DNA from: Streptomyces sp. TLI_235
GTDB lineage: Bacteria; Actinomycetota; Actinomycetes; Streptomycetales; Streptomycetaceae
Assembly: GCA_002300355.1 (NCBI GenBank)
Contig: NSGV01000001.1
Span: 1,054,001 to 1,118,000, forward strand
Direction of reading: 5' to 3'
Length of the DNA: 64,000 bases
Below the pieces are notes generated by a model. The model was given only the letters and a program-made list of their open reading frames with translations, was not told the DNA's origin and made no database searches. The stretch's first letter is position 1. Each line of letters starts with the position of its first letter. Both the position numbers and the translations under genes were made by a program. Of this stretch, positions 15,301 to 25,191 are shown in pieces.

Positions 15301-17682
15301 TCAGCCGGCCGGGTTCCAGCCGTCGGTGCCGGCCAGGTAGGCCCGGGCGGTGTACGAGGCGGCCTGGGCGGCGGTCAGCTGCGGGCGGCCGGCGGTGACA
15401 GCGGCACCCGGGCCGGAGTCGGCGTACTCGGCGAAGCGGGCGGACTTCCAGGAGAAGCCGCCCATGTCCGTCCAGGGGGCGGTCCGCTTCACCGCGGCGG
15501 GCAGCACGGTGTTGCGGACCACGAACTGGCCGACGGCGGTGGAGCCGGTCCGCCAGGGGCGGCCGAGGTGGAAGGTGTCGGCCTTGGCGGTGCTGCTGAT
15601 CGTGCTGTCCGTGACGAGGATCCCGTACGGCTTGGCCGCGTCGGTGTTGGGCGCGGCCAGGTAGCCGTTGTTGCCGCCGGCGGCGGCGCCGCGGTCGCGC
15701 AGGGTGATGTTCACCCGGTCGTAGACGGCGGTGGCGTTGCCGAAGAGGAAGTCCACGTCGCCCGCGACGAAGCAGCTCCGGAAGTACTGCCGGTACTGGC
15801 CGGTGGCGGCGGGCGCCCAGTTCAGCACGGTGTCCTGGTGCCCGATGAAACGGGAGTTCAGGTACTGCTGGCGGTCTCCGCGGGCGGCCAGGGCGACGGC
15901 CTGGGTGGCGGTGGTCTCCGGGTGGGCGGCGCGCTCGAAGGTGTTCTGCACGGTGAGGCCGGTGACGGTGGTGTCGTTCGCCGAGACGGTGAGGGTGGCG
16001 CTGCCCTCGGTGCCGTACGTTCCGCCGCCGGGCCGCGGGGTGCCGGCCGCGTTGTCGTGGGTGAGGACGACGTCCTCGGCGTTCCCGGTGGCGCCCTTGA
16101 GGGTCAGCCCCTTCTTCGAGGCCGGCACGTTCACCGTCTCACGGTAGGTGCCGCGCGCGATCAGGACGGTGTCCCCCGGCGCGGCCGCGTCCACCGCTGA
16201 CTGCACGGTGCGGTGCGCGGCGGAGCCGTCGGCGGCGACCGTCAGGGTACGGCCGCTCGCCGCGCCGGTGGTGGCGCCGCCGCTCTCGGTGAGCACGCCG
16301 GCACCGGCCTTCCGCGGCAGCTGCTCGGGCAGCGCCGCGGCGGGCTCCAGCCCGGCGGCGAGGGCGGGCTGCCAGGAGACGGTCGCCCTGATCTTCCTGG
16401 AGTTGGCGGCGTTGTACGCGGCGACCAGGTCCACCACGCCGCCGTTGACCAGGTTTCCGCTGCCCGCGAAGGCTCCCGTGCCGTCACCGCTGAGCAGTTG
16501 GGAGGCCTTCCGGTCGGACGACAGCCGCCAGTGGTTGTTCTGCGCCACGATCTGCGCTCCGGCCCGGGAGTTGACGCTGTAGCCGTGCGTGTAGCCGTCG
16601 AGCTTCGCGGTGTCGTAGTAGTTGTCGTAGAGGTGGATCTGCCCGACCCGGGCGAGCGGGGCGCGCTGCACGACGCCCTGGAAGACGTTGTGGTGCAGGG
16701 TGACGCGGAGCTTGGTGTCCTTGTCGCTGCTGCCGATCAGCATCGTCTTGTCGTGGTCGGTGAAGCGGTTGTAGGACGCGGTGACCAGGTCGGAGGCGTT
16801 GGTGATGTCCAGTGCCCCGTCGTGGACCTGGTACTCGCGGCCGAACCGGGTCGGGTTGGCCGAGTCGAGGTGCGGTGCGTCGGAGAACGTGTTGTGGTCG
16901 ATCCACACGTGGGTGGCACCGCGCAGCGAGACGGCGTCGTAGGCGGAGTTCCAGTTGCCGGTGGGGCCGTCGGTCGGGTCCCACTGCGGGAAGCAGTCGC
17001 GGACGTCGGTGAGGGCGAGGTTGCGGACGATCACGTCCTCGGCGTTCCGCACCGTCAGGTTGCCGCCGGTGATGCCGGCGCCGGTGCCGGGCACCCCGAC
17101 GATCGTGGTGTGCGAGGGCACCGTCAGGACGACCCTCGCGGCCTGCTTGGCCTGGGCGGCGCGACGGGCGTCCTCCTGGCCGCCGGACGGGAGCCCGGTC
17201 CGGCCCCGGACGGCGGGATCGTAGGCCTTGGCGTACGCGGCGGCCGAGTAGCCGGTGCCGGCGGCGTAGTCCTCGCAGTCGAGGACCTTCCCCGCGTCGT
17301 CGGTGTTGGCGTCGATCACGCCCCTGACCTTGATGATCCGGGGCGCCCCCGCGGGCCCGGCGGTCAGCGCCTTCGCCAGCTCGGCGCGGGTCGAGACGGT
17401 GAAGGTGTGCGCGGCGTCCGCGGACCGGCCGCCAGTGGTGCCGGCGCCCTCGGCCGCCCAACCGTCCTTGGCGGGCAGCACCGCGTGGGCGAGATCGGCC
17501 GCCGCCGAACCGCCGGCGGACGCCGTGCCGGTGGACGCACTGCCGCCGGACGCGCTGCCGGTGGAGGCACCGGCGTGCAGGGCCAGCGGCACGGCGCCCA
17601 GACCGAGGACGGCCACCACTCCGGCCCCCGCGAGGGCGAGCCGGCGGCGGGTGGCGGGACGGCGGTGCGAGGGATCGGACAT
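15301..17682 (-). CDS. Secreted bifunctional pectate lyase (PL1) - pectin methylesterase (CE8)
   Basis: Encodes 793 residues from the ATG at 17680-17682. A twin-Arg-rich N-terminus and hydrophobic segment (about 12-38) serve export. Residues about 65-465 are a PL1 pectate lyase: VWIDHNTFSDAPHLD, a YNRFTDHDKTMLIGSSD strand and an LHHNVFQGVVQRAP motif holding the catalytic Arg. Residues about 490-780 are a CE8 pectin methylesterase: the TVQSAVDAAAPG start, FIGHQDTVL and GDVDFLFGNA with the two catalytic Asp residues, then LGRPW. Together the domains remove methyl esters from pectin and cut the exposed polygalacturonate. The fusion puts successive reactions on one chain. It is divergent from the STAS gene. 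Confidence 0.92.
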   Translation of the reverse strand: MSDPSHRRPATRRRLALAGAGVVAVLGLGAVPLALHAGASTGSASGGSASTGTASAGGSAAADLAHAVLPAKDGWAAEGAGTTGGRSADAAHTFTVSTRAELAKALTAGPAGAPRIIKVRGVIDANTDDAGKVLDCEDYAAGTGYSAAAYAKAYDPAVRGRTGLPSGGQEDARRAAQAKQAARVVLTVPSHTTIVGVPGTGAGITGGNLTVRNAEDVIVRNLALTDVRDCFPQWDPTDGPTGNWNSAYDAVSLRGATHVWIDHNTFSDAPHLDSANPTRFGREYQVHDGALDITNASDLVTASYNRFTDHDKTMLIGSSDKDTKLRVTLHHNVFQGVVQRAPLARVGQIHLYDNYYDTAKLDGYTHGYSVNSRAGAQIVAQNNHWRLSSDRKASQLLSGDGTGAFAGSGNLVNGGVVDLVAAYNAANSRKIRATVSWQPALAAGLEPAAALPEQLPRKAGAGVLTESGGATTGAASGRTLTVAADGSAAHRTVQSAVDAAAPGDTVLIARGTYRETVNVPASKKGLTLKGATGNAEDVVLTHDNAAGTPRPGGGTYGTEGSATLTVSANDTTVTGLTVQNTFERAAHPETTATQAVALAARGDRQQYLNSRFIGHQDTVLNWAPAATGQYRQYFRSCFVAGDVDFLFGNATAVYDRVNITLRDRGAAAGGNNGYLAAPNTDAAKPYGILVTDSTISSTAKADTFHLGRPWRTGSTAVGQFVVRNTVLPAAVKRTAPWTDMGGFSWKSARFAEYADSGPGAAVTAGRPQLTAAQAASYTARAYLAGTDGWNPAG

Positions 17683-17896
17683 GGCGCGACTCCGTGAAGG
17701 TGAGGGATGGTGTCCGTCCCTCAGTTGCCGCCGCTCCGCCCAGGGTTGCCGCCGATCCGGCCCGCAGCCGGGACCTTCGGCCCTCGCCCGCCGGACCGTC
17801 GATCTGATGGAGTGTCAGCCGGTCTGCCGCCGCCGGAGTTTGCGAGGACGCCGGGCGGCGGCGGACTGTTCGAGCCGCATCGCACAGGAGGCCTCC

Positions 17897-18253
17897 TTGC
17901 CCGTTCCCGCACCGCACACCGAGGCCGGGATCGCCTCGGTCAGCCGCCAGTTCCCCGGCCGCCGCACCGTGGTGGCCCTGCGCGGCGAGCTCGATCTGCA
18001 CTCCGCCGGCCGACTGGAGCCGCGGCTGCTGCCGCTGCTGGAGCGCGGAGGCGGCGGCGAGCTGGTCCTCGATCTCGCCGGGGTGACCTTCTGCGACAGC
18101 TCCGGCGTCGAGCTCTTCCTGCGGCTGAACGGCCGCTGCGCCGCGGACGCCTCGGTGGTCCTGCGGGCGATCCCCCGCCAGCCGTCCCGGGTGATCCGGC
18201 TGATGGGCGTCGACCGGGCGCTGCGCTGCGAGTTCGGCCACGAGCGGCGCTGA
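17897..18253 (+). CDS. STAS-domain anti-sigma factor antagonist
   Basis: Encodes 118 residues from a TTG at 17897. The AGGAGG at 17886-17891, five bases before it, makes this rare start convincing. The whole protein is one STAS domain: a strand pattern RTVVALRGELDLHSAG, then LVLDLAGVTFCDSSGVELFL with the Asp-Ser-Ser that carries the phosphorylatable serine in SpoIIAA/RsbV proteins. Such proteins free a sigma factor by binding its anti-sigma kinase. No partner kinase or sigma gene is next to it. It is convergent with the histidine kinase gene ending at 18290. Confidence 0.88.
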   Translation: MPVPAPHTEAGIASVSRQFPGRRTVVALRGELDLHSAGRLEPRLLPLLERGGGGELVLDLAGVTFCDSSGVELFLRLNGRCAADASVVLRAIPRQPSRVIRLMGVDRALRCEFGHERR

Positions 18254-18289
18254 CCGCCGCACGGACGGGGGCTGGCCTCGGACGCCCGC

Positions 18290-20002
18290 TCAGCGCAGGA
18301 CGAGCGGCGCCGACCACACCAGTCGGGTGCCGCCGTCCTGCGGGACGGACAGCTCGAAGCTGCCTCCCACGCCCCGCGCCCGCTCCGCGAGGTTCTGCAG
18401 TCCGCTGCGCCGCCCCTGCTCCGGGATGCCCACCCCGTCGTCCTGCACGGTGAGCACCACGTGCTCGGCGGTCGCCTGCAGCGCCACCTCGACCCGGCCC
18501 GCCCCGGCGTGCCGGGCCGCGTTGCTGAGGGCCTCGCCGAGCACGGCCAGCACCTCGTCCGCGAGCCGGAGCGGCACATCGGTGTCGAGCAGGCCCTCCA
18601 TGCTGAGCCGGGGCGCGAAGCCGAGGGCCGCCTGGGCCTCCCCCACCGTGGCGACCACCCGGGAGCGCAGGCCCTGCCGGGACTCCTCCCGGGCCCGCAG
18701 CCCGAAGATGGTCGACCGGATGATCTTGATGGTCTCGTCGAGGTCGCCGACGGCCCGCAACACCCGGTCGGAGGCGCCGGAGTGCTCGATGACCCGGGCC
18801 GCGCTCTGCAGGGTCATCCCGGTGGCGAACAGCCGCTGGATGGCGAGGTCGTGCAGGTCGCGGGCGATCCGGTCACGGTCCTCCAGCATCGCCAACTGCT
18901 CTGCGTCACGGCGGCGTTCGGCGAGTTCGAGGGCGAGTGCGGCCTGGTCGGCGAAGCCGGAGAGCGGCCCGATCTCGCGGTCGGTGAAGGCCGGTTCGCC
19001 GATCCGCCGGGCGAGCAGCAGCACGCCCTGGATCTCGCCCTCCCGCCGACCGATCGGCACGGCCACCGCAGGTCCCAGGCCCGCGCAGCCGGCGGACCCG
19101 CCGGCGAGGCGCGGGTCGCCGGACAGGTCGGTGGTGGTCAGCGGGCGGCCGCGGGTGAAGACCCGGCCGGGCAGCGACCCGTCCAGCGGCAGCAGCCGGC
19201 CGAGCCGGGCCGCCGTGTCGCCGCCGAGGGCGAGTTCGAGGTGCAGCGCCTGCCGGTCGGCGGACGGGGCGGACATGTCGGCGAGTTCGGCGCCGGTGAT
19301 GGCCATCGCCCGCTGGGCGATCAGCTCCACGACGTGGGCACGGGAGGTGCCGGAGAGCAGGCTGCGGGTGATCTCGGCGCTCACGCCCAGCCAGCGCTGC
19401 TGCCGCTGCGCCTCCTCGTAGAGCCGGGCGTTGTCGATGGCGACTCCGGCGGCCACGGCCAGGGTGGAGATGACCGACTCGTCGTCGGCGTCGAAGCCCT
19501 CTCCGGTGCGCTTGTCGGTGAGGTAGAGGTTGCCGAAGACCTCGTCGCGGACCCGCACCGGCACGCCGAGGAAGGTCCGCATCACGGGGTGGTGGGCCGG
19601 GCAGCCGTGCGAGGCGGGGTGGGCCGCCAGGTCCTCCAGCCTGAGCGCCTCGGGCCGCCGGATCAGCTCGCCGAGGATGCCCTTGCCGGTCGGGTACGGG
19701 CCGATCTCGGCGATCTCGCCGGCGGCGAGGCCGACGGTGAGGAACTGCGAGAGCGACTCGCCGTCGGGGCCGATCACGCCGAGCGCGGCGTACTTGGCGT
19801 CGACGAGGACGGCGGCCGCCTCGACGATCCGCCGCAGTACATGGGTGAGGTCGAGCTCGCGGCCCACCGAGAGGACGGCCTCCAGCAGGCTGTGCACGCG
19901 GTCCCGGGTACCGCGGGCGGCGTCGATCCGGGCCTGTAGCTCCTCCAGCAGTTCGTCGAGCCTCAGCTGCGGTATCCGCGACCTGATCTCGTCCTTGCCC
20001 AC
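18290..20002 (-). CDS. DevS/DosS-like sensor histidine kinase (GAF-GAF-HisKA_3-HATPase)
   Basis: Encodes 570 residues from the GTG at 20000-20002, which has AGGAG six bases upstream. Two GAF domains lie at about 45-200 and 215-360. The first contains GCPAHHPVMRTFLGVPVRVR, the region that in mycobacterial DevS/DosT holds the haem-ligating histidine, so oxygen, NO or redox sensing is likely. The dimerisation helix has DRIARDLHD with phospho-acceptor His384. The ATPase part shows an N-box (ALSNAARHA) and DDGVGIP. No membrane segment. No response regulator gene is adjacent, so it is an orphan kinase here. Universal-stress and cytochrome bd genes nearby fit a hypoxia/dormancy theme. Confidence 0.9.
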   Translation of the reverse strand: MGKDEIRSRIPQLRLDELLEELQARIDAARGTRDRVHSLLEAVLSVGRELDLTHVLRRIVEAAAVLVDAKYAALGVIGPDGESLSQFLTVGLAAGEIAEIGPYPTGKGILGELIRRPEALRLEDLAAHPASHGCPAHHPVMRTFLGVPVRVRDEVFGNLYLTDKRTGEGFDADDESVISTLAVAAGVAIDNARLYEEAQRQQRWLGVSAEITRSLLSGTSRAHVVELIAQRAMAITGAELADMSAPSADRQALHLELALGGDTAARLGRLLPLDGSLPGRVFTRGRPLTTTDLSGDPRLAGGSAGCAGLGPAVAVPIGRREGEIQGVLLLARRIGEPAFTDREIGPLSGFADQAALALELAERRRDAEQLAMLEDRDRIARDLHDLAIQRLFATGMTLQSAARVIEHSGASDRVLRAVGDLDETIKIIRSTIFGLRAREESRQGLRSRVVATVGEAQAALGFAPRLSMEGLLDTDVPLRLADEVLAVLGEALSNAARHAGAGRVEVALQATAEHVVLTVQDDGVGIPEQGRRSGLQNLAERARGVGGSFELSVPQDGGTRLVWSAPLVLR

Positions 20003-20012
20003 CAGGGTCTCC

Positions 20013-20385
20013 TCACCCTCCGCGACCGGAGGACCGATTCTCGCAGACACCGCGGGCACAGACGGGCCGTCCCGTGCGCAAGCCGACGGGACGGCCCGGA
20101 TCCGGCGGAGCGGGACGCTGCTTCAGGGTGGCGAGTGCCGTGTTGAGCAGGACGACGTTGACGCCGTCCTGGCCGAGGAAGCCGAGCGAGCGACCGTCGG
20201 TGTGCTGGTCGATCAGCCGGTTCAGCGTGTCGGCGGGGATGCCGCGGGCCTTGGCCACCCGGACGGCCTGCTCCTTGGCGTAGGCCACGGAGATCTGCGG
20301 GTCGAGGCCGGAGCCGGAGGCGGTGACCGCGTCGACCGGGACGCTCGCCGGGTCGACGCCGTCGAAGGCGGCGATCGCGAGGCGG
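20013..20385 (-). pseudogene. kdpC: kdpC remnant (C-terminal part of K+-transporting ATPase subunit C)
   Basis: Reading leftward from about 20380, roughly 80 residues match the C-terminal third of Kdp[34 protein letters not shown], a [14 protein letters not shown] block and [10 protein letters not shown]. The rest of KdpC, and kdpA, kdpB and kdpD, are absent. Upstream the frame runs into sequence antisense to a universal-stress-protein fragment with no start of its own. After LATLK the frame continues for some 35 non-KdpC residues. This is the scar of a deleted kdp operon. A potassium-type transporter gene just upstream suggests the original locus handled K+. Confidence 0.75.
20063..20098 (-). 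terminator. Strong hairpin terminator
   Basis: CGGGCCGTCCCG (20063-20074) and CGGGACGGCCCG (20087-20098) form a perfect 12-bp stem with a 12-nt loop after the kdpC remnant. It probably marks the end of the lost kdp operon and insulates the kinase gene. Confidence 0.8.
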
Positions 20386-20399
20386 GGCGGCGGGAGGCC

Positions 20400-20756
20400 G
20401 TCCTGGTGGCGGTGTCCACCTGGGGTCCGTCGGAGCACGGTCCCGGGTCCGGTGCGGGGACGGAGTGCGCCGCGCGCCGGCGCGTGGACGAGTCCTTCGC
20501 CCGGGTCCTCAGCGGTTACCCGTCGGGGCTGGTGATCCGTCCGGCCGTGGTCCGGGGCGGGCTCGGTCCGGCGCTGGTCGCGACCGTGGAGCCGGACGAC
20601 CTGATCGTGGTCGGCGACAGCGGCGGTCTCGTGGCCCGGCTGCTGCGCGCCTCGCCGGCCGGACACTGCCGGGTCCGGGCTCGCTGCGCCGTCCTCGCGG
20701 TGCCGCGGCGGCCGCACCTCCACGGCCGCACCCCGGCCTGGGTCCCCCCAGACTGA
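20400..20756 (+). pseudogene. Universal stress protein remnant (C-terminal half)
   Basis: On the + strand about 115 residues up to the stop at 20756 resemble the second half of a UspA-type domain: a LVAVSTWGP strand, [34 protein letters not shown] and a C-terminal [10 protein letters not shown] strand. The first half of the domain, with its nucleotide-binding start, is missing. The sequence immediately upstream belongs to the kdpC remnant on the other strand. A GTG at 20406 could start translation, but no ribosome binding site is obvious. Best read as a gene cut by the same deletion that destroyed kdp. Confidence 0.6.
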
Positions 20757-20792
20757 GCCCCGGTCCCCGGGTCAGCGGGCAGCAGTCCGCGG

Positions 20793-22757
<1,965 letters not shown>

Positions 22758-22880
22758 CGTTGCACTCCCGTCAGGACGTGGGCACCGGGCCCACCCGGTG
22801 GACGACCAGGCCAGCGTAAGTGAGCCACTCCCCCGCGCTCGGGAGGCCGACCCGCCCGGTCACTCCGGACGCCTCGTCAC

Positions 22881-22896
22881 ACCGCCGATCGGCGGT
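22881..22896. promoter_or_regulatory. Perfect palindrome, candidate operator
   Basis: ACCGCCGATCGGCGGT reads the same on both strands and sits about 125 bp upstream of the APC permease start. It could be a repressor site or chance in GC-rich DNA. Confidence 0.35.
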
Positions 22897-22978
22897 CCAC
22901 CGGACGACCGGTCAGCGCTCCCGGCCGCGGGGCTTGCGTGGGAGCGGCCGCAGGTCGGTCTGCGGCTCCCGCCTCCCC

Positions 22979-23002
22979 GCCGACGGTGTACCGCCCGTCG
23001 GC
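22979..23002 (-). terminator. Hairpin terminator candidate after the KAS III gene
   Basis: GCCGACGG (22979-22986) pairs perfectly with CCGTCGGC (22995-23002) around an 8-nt loop, 64 bp past the stop at 23066. Confidence 0.5.
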
Positions 23003-23065
23003 GCAGGCCCTGCACGGCGCCCGACCGGGGCCGGGTGGACGAGGGCCGGGAGACCTGGGCGGTCA

Positions 23066-24067
23066 TCACCAACGCAGCAGCATCACCCCTGCGCTGGCAC
23101 CGCTGGCCAGACCGAACAGGGCGACCTCGGTGCCGGGACGCAGGCGTCCCTGCTCCGTGGCGAGGGCGAGTTGCAGCGGCAGGCTCGCCGCGGCGGCGTT
23201 CCCGATCGTCGGGAACGTGGCGACCACCTGGGCGGGGGCGGCGCCCATGCGGCGGCAGAAGGTGTCCGCGAACGGCACCGACGGCTGGTGGACGCACAGC
23301 AGGTCAAGCGCCCGGATGTCCACCCGCTGCTCCTTGAGCCACAGGCGTGCCTGCTCGTCCAGGCCGAGGAACGAGGCGAGGAGCCGGTCCGAGTCGACGT
23401 GCAGGCCCTGGGACCGGCCGGGCGCGTGGTGCGGATCGAACAGCGTCGCCGCCGGCCAGCCCTCCGAGTTGGCCCAGAACGCCGACGCCCTGATGCCCGG
23501 CACGTCGGACGCCTCCAGCAGCAGGGCCACCCCCGCGTCCGCCCCCGTCAGCGACGTCAGGCCGGTGCGCAGCGTGGCGCGGGTGAGGTGCCAGCGGGAG
23601 AGGCGGGTGAGGGTCTCGCCGCAGGTGACGAGGACGCGGCGGTGCTGGCCGGTGCGGATGAGGGCGTCGGCGACCTGGAGGGCGTTGAGGATGCCGTTGC
23701 AGGCGTTGGAGACGTCGAAGGCGGGGCAGGTGAGGCGGGTCTTGGCGGCGACGATGTGGGCGTTGGCGGGTTCGCGGACGTCCGCGCTGACGGCGGCGAA
23801 CAGCAGCAGGTCGATGTCTCCGGGGTCGAGGCCGGTCTGGTGGAGGAGGCCGGTCGCGGCGCGGGCGGCGAGGTCGGAGGGAAGGTCCTCGGGGCGGGCG
23901 AGGGTGCGTTCGCGCAGGCCGAAGGTCCGCTCGATCAGGCCGTCGGGGATGCGCAGGCCGGGGCTGCTGCGGCGCATCCGTTCCTCGATCGCGTTGGTGC
24001 TCTGGCGGTGTTCGGGCAGGTGGGCGGTGGCGTGGGTGATGCGGCTGTAGGGAGTCACGGCGCGCAT
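23066..24067 (-). CDS. Beta-ketoacyl-ACP synthase III family protein
   Basis: Encodes 333 residues. The thiolase-fold Cys-His-Asn triad is intact: Cys123 in DVSNACNGIL, His260 in LCVHQPS, Asn290 in TIGNAAAASL, at spacing typical of FabH-like enzymes, which condense an acyl-CoA with malonyl-ACP or a second acyl group. The ATG at 24065-24067 overlaps the end of the upstream SDR gene by 13 bp; a GTG at 24058 with a GTGA overlap is a plausible alternative start. No acyl carrier protein or malonyl transferase is adjacent, so this is an accessory enzyme rather than the housekeeping FabH. With the SDR it may build and reduce a beta-keto product. Confidence 0.85.
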   Translation of the reverse strand: MRAVTPYSRITHATAHLPEHRQSTNAIEERMRRSSPGLRIPDGLIERTFGLRERTLARPEDLPSDLAARAATGLLHQTGLDPGDIDLLLFAAVSADVREPANAHIVAAKTRLTCPAFDVSNACNGILNALQVADALIRTGQHRRVLVTCGETLTRLSRWHLTRATLRTGLTSLTGADAGVALLLEASDVPGIRASAFWANSEGWPAATLFDPHHAPGRSQGLHVDSDRLLASFLGLDEQARLWLKEQRVDIRALDLLCVHQPSVPFADTFCRRMGAAPAQVVATFPTIGNAAAASLPLQLALATEQGRLRPGTEVALFGLASGASAGVMLLRW

Positions 24068-25047
24068 TCCGTCGGCGGTGCGGCGCTGCGGGCGGTGGCC
24101 GCGGTCTCGGGCTCGGGCTCGGGTGGGCGGGCCGCGGTGCTTCCGTCGGGGACGGCCCGCTGCGTGCGGGTGGCCGCTGTGCGGGGCAGGCCGCAGACGG
24201 CGTGCTTGAGCAGGTCGGTCACGCGCAGCGGGAGGAGGGAGTGGACGGGGACGAGGAGGCGGGCGTCGCGGCCGACGGTGTAGCGGGGCCGCGGGCGGGT
24301 CGCGGTCAGGCACTTCTCGATGGTGCGCGCAACGGGTTCGGGGCCGGGCACGCGGCGGTCGACGGCGTTGAACAGGGCGGTGGTGCGGTCGTAGCCGGGG
24401 GCGCCCGGGGTGCGGACGGCGGCGAGGTCGGCGGTGGCGGTGGCGAGCATCGGGGTGGCGAACGCGCCCGGCTCGACCAGGCACACCTGCACGCCCAGGT
24501 GGGCGGCTTCGACGCGCAGGCAGTGGGTGAGGGCCGACAGGCCGTGTTTCGCGGCGCTGTACCAGCCGCCCATCGGCCAAGGGACCCGGCCCAGCCCGGA
24601 GGAGATGTTGACGATCCGTCCGCTGCCGTGGCGGTGCATCGCGGGCAGGACCAGACGGCACAGGCGGGCCGCACCGAGGAGGTTCACCTCCAGCACGTGG
24701 CGGGCCTGCTCGTCGCCGACGTCGGCCACGGCCCCGGCCTGCGGCACACCGGCGTTGTTCACCAGCGCCCACAGGCCGCCAGCGGTCATCTCCTCGGCCT
24801 GGTCCACGGCCTGCCGGCACGACGCCGGATCGGCGACGTCCAGCACGACGGTGCGCAGCCGTACCCCCGCCCGCTCGGCGTGCGCCGTCAGGTCGGCCGC
24901 CTTCGCCGGATCACGGGCACCGGCGATCACGTCCCATCCCCGGGACGCCAGGTGAAGGACCGTGACCCGGCCGATCCCGCCGGTCGCGCCGGTCACCAGC
25001 ACACCGCGGCCACGTCCCCGCGCGGTGCCGCACTTCCCGACTCCCAC
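24055..25047 (-). CDS. Short-chain dehydrogenase/reductase
   Basis: Encodes 330 residues from the GTG at 25045-25047, preceded by GGGGAGAAG; a further-upstream start would add 20 residues of low-complexity sequence. The Rossmann motif TGATGGIG, the NNAG tetrad, Ser in IVNISSGLG and the YSAAK catalytic pair are all present, so it should be an active NAD(P)(H) oxidoreductase. The C-terminal 40 residues are Pro/Glu/Thr-rich and disordered. It overlaps the KAS III start and is very likely in one operon with it, which suggests reduction of a beta-ketoacyl product. Confidence 0.83.
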   Translation of the reverse strand: MGVGKCGTARGRGRGVLVTGATGGIGRVTVLHLASRGWDVIAGARDPAKAADLTAHAERAGVRLRTVVLDVADPASCRQAVDQAEEMTAGGLWALVNNAGVPQAGAVADVGDEQARHVLEVNLLGAARLCRLVLPAMHRHGSGRIVNISSGLGRVPWPMGGWYSAAKHGLSALTHCLRVEAAHLGVQVCLVEPGAFATPMLATATADLAAVRTPGAPGYDRTTALFNAVDRRVPGPEPVARTIEKCLTATRPRPRYTVGRDARLLVPVHSLLPLRVTDLLKHAVCGLPRTAATRTQRAVPDGSTAARPPEPEPETAATARSAAPPTECAP

Positions 25048-25191
25048 GATCCGCTTCTCCCCGTTCCCGGGGTCGCACGGCGCGACCCCGGGCGGCACAA
25101 CGAGCACCCCCCGTCGGGGGATACGCGGCCCCGCCCGTGCAAGCTCGTGGATGCTACGGCCGGCCCTCGCCGTCGGCCGGGCGCGGCACGG

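Larger units (their letters stand above)
22758..23065. other. Intergenic region, 308 bp
   Basis: Lies between the KAS III gene end and the APC permease start, both on the minus strand. It holds a terminator-like hairpin at 22979-23002, an imperfect hairpin at 22940-22970 and a perfect 16-bp palindrome at 22881-22896. It should also hold the permease promoter. No gene was seen. Confidence 0.55.

Noticed and set aside
20013..20723. An intact 236-residue KdpC-like protein
   Set aside because: Only the C-terminal third resembles KdpC; the upstream part is antisense to the Usp fragment and has no membrane anchor, so it is annotated as a remnant.
22758..23065. c-di-AMP (ydaO-type) riboswitch before the potassium-type permease
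   Set aside because: The conserved blocks of that riboswitch are not present; only simple hairpins and a palindrome were found.
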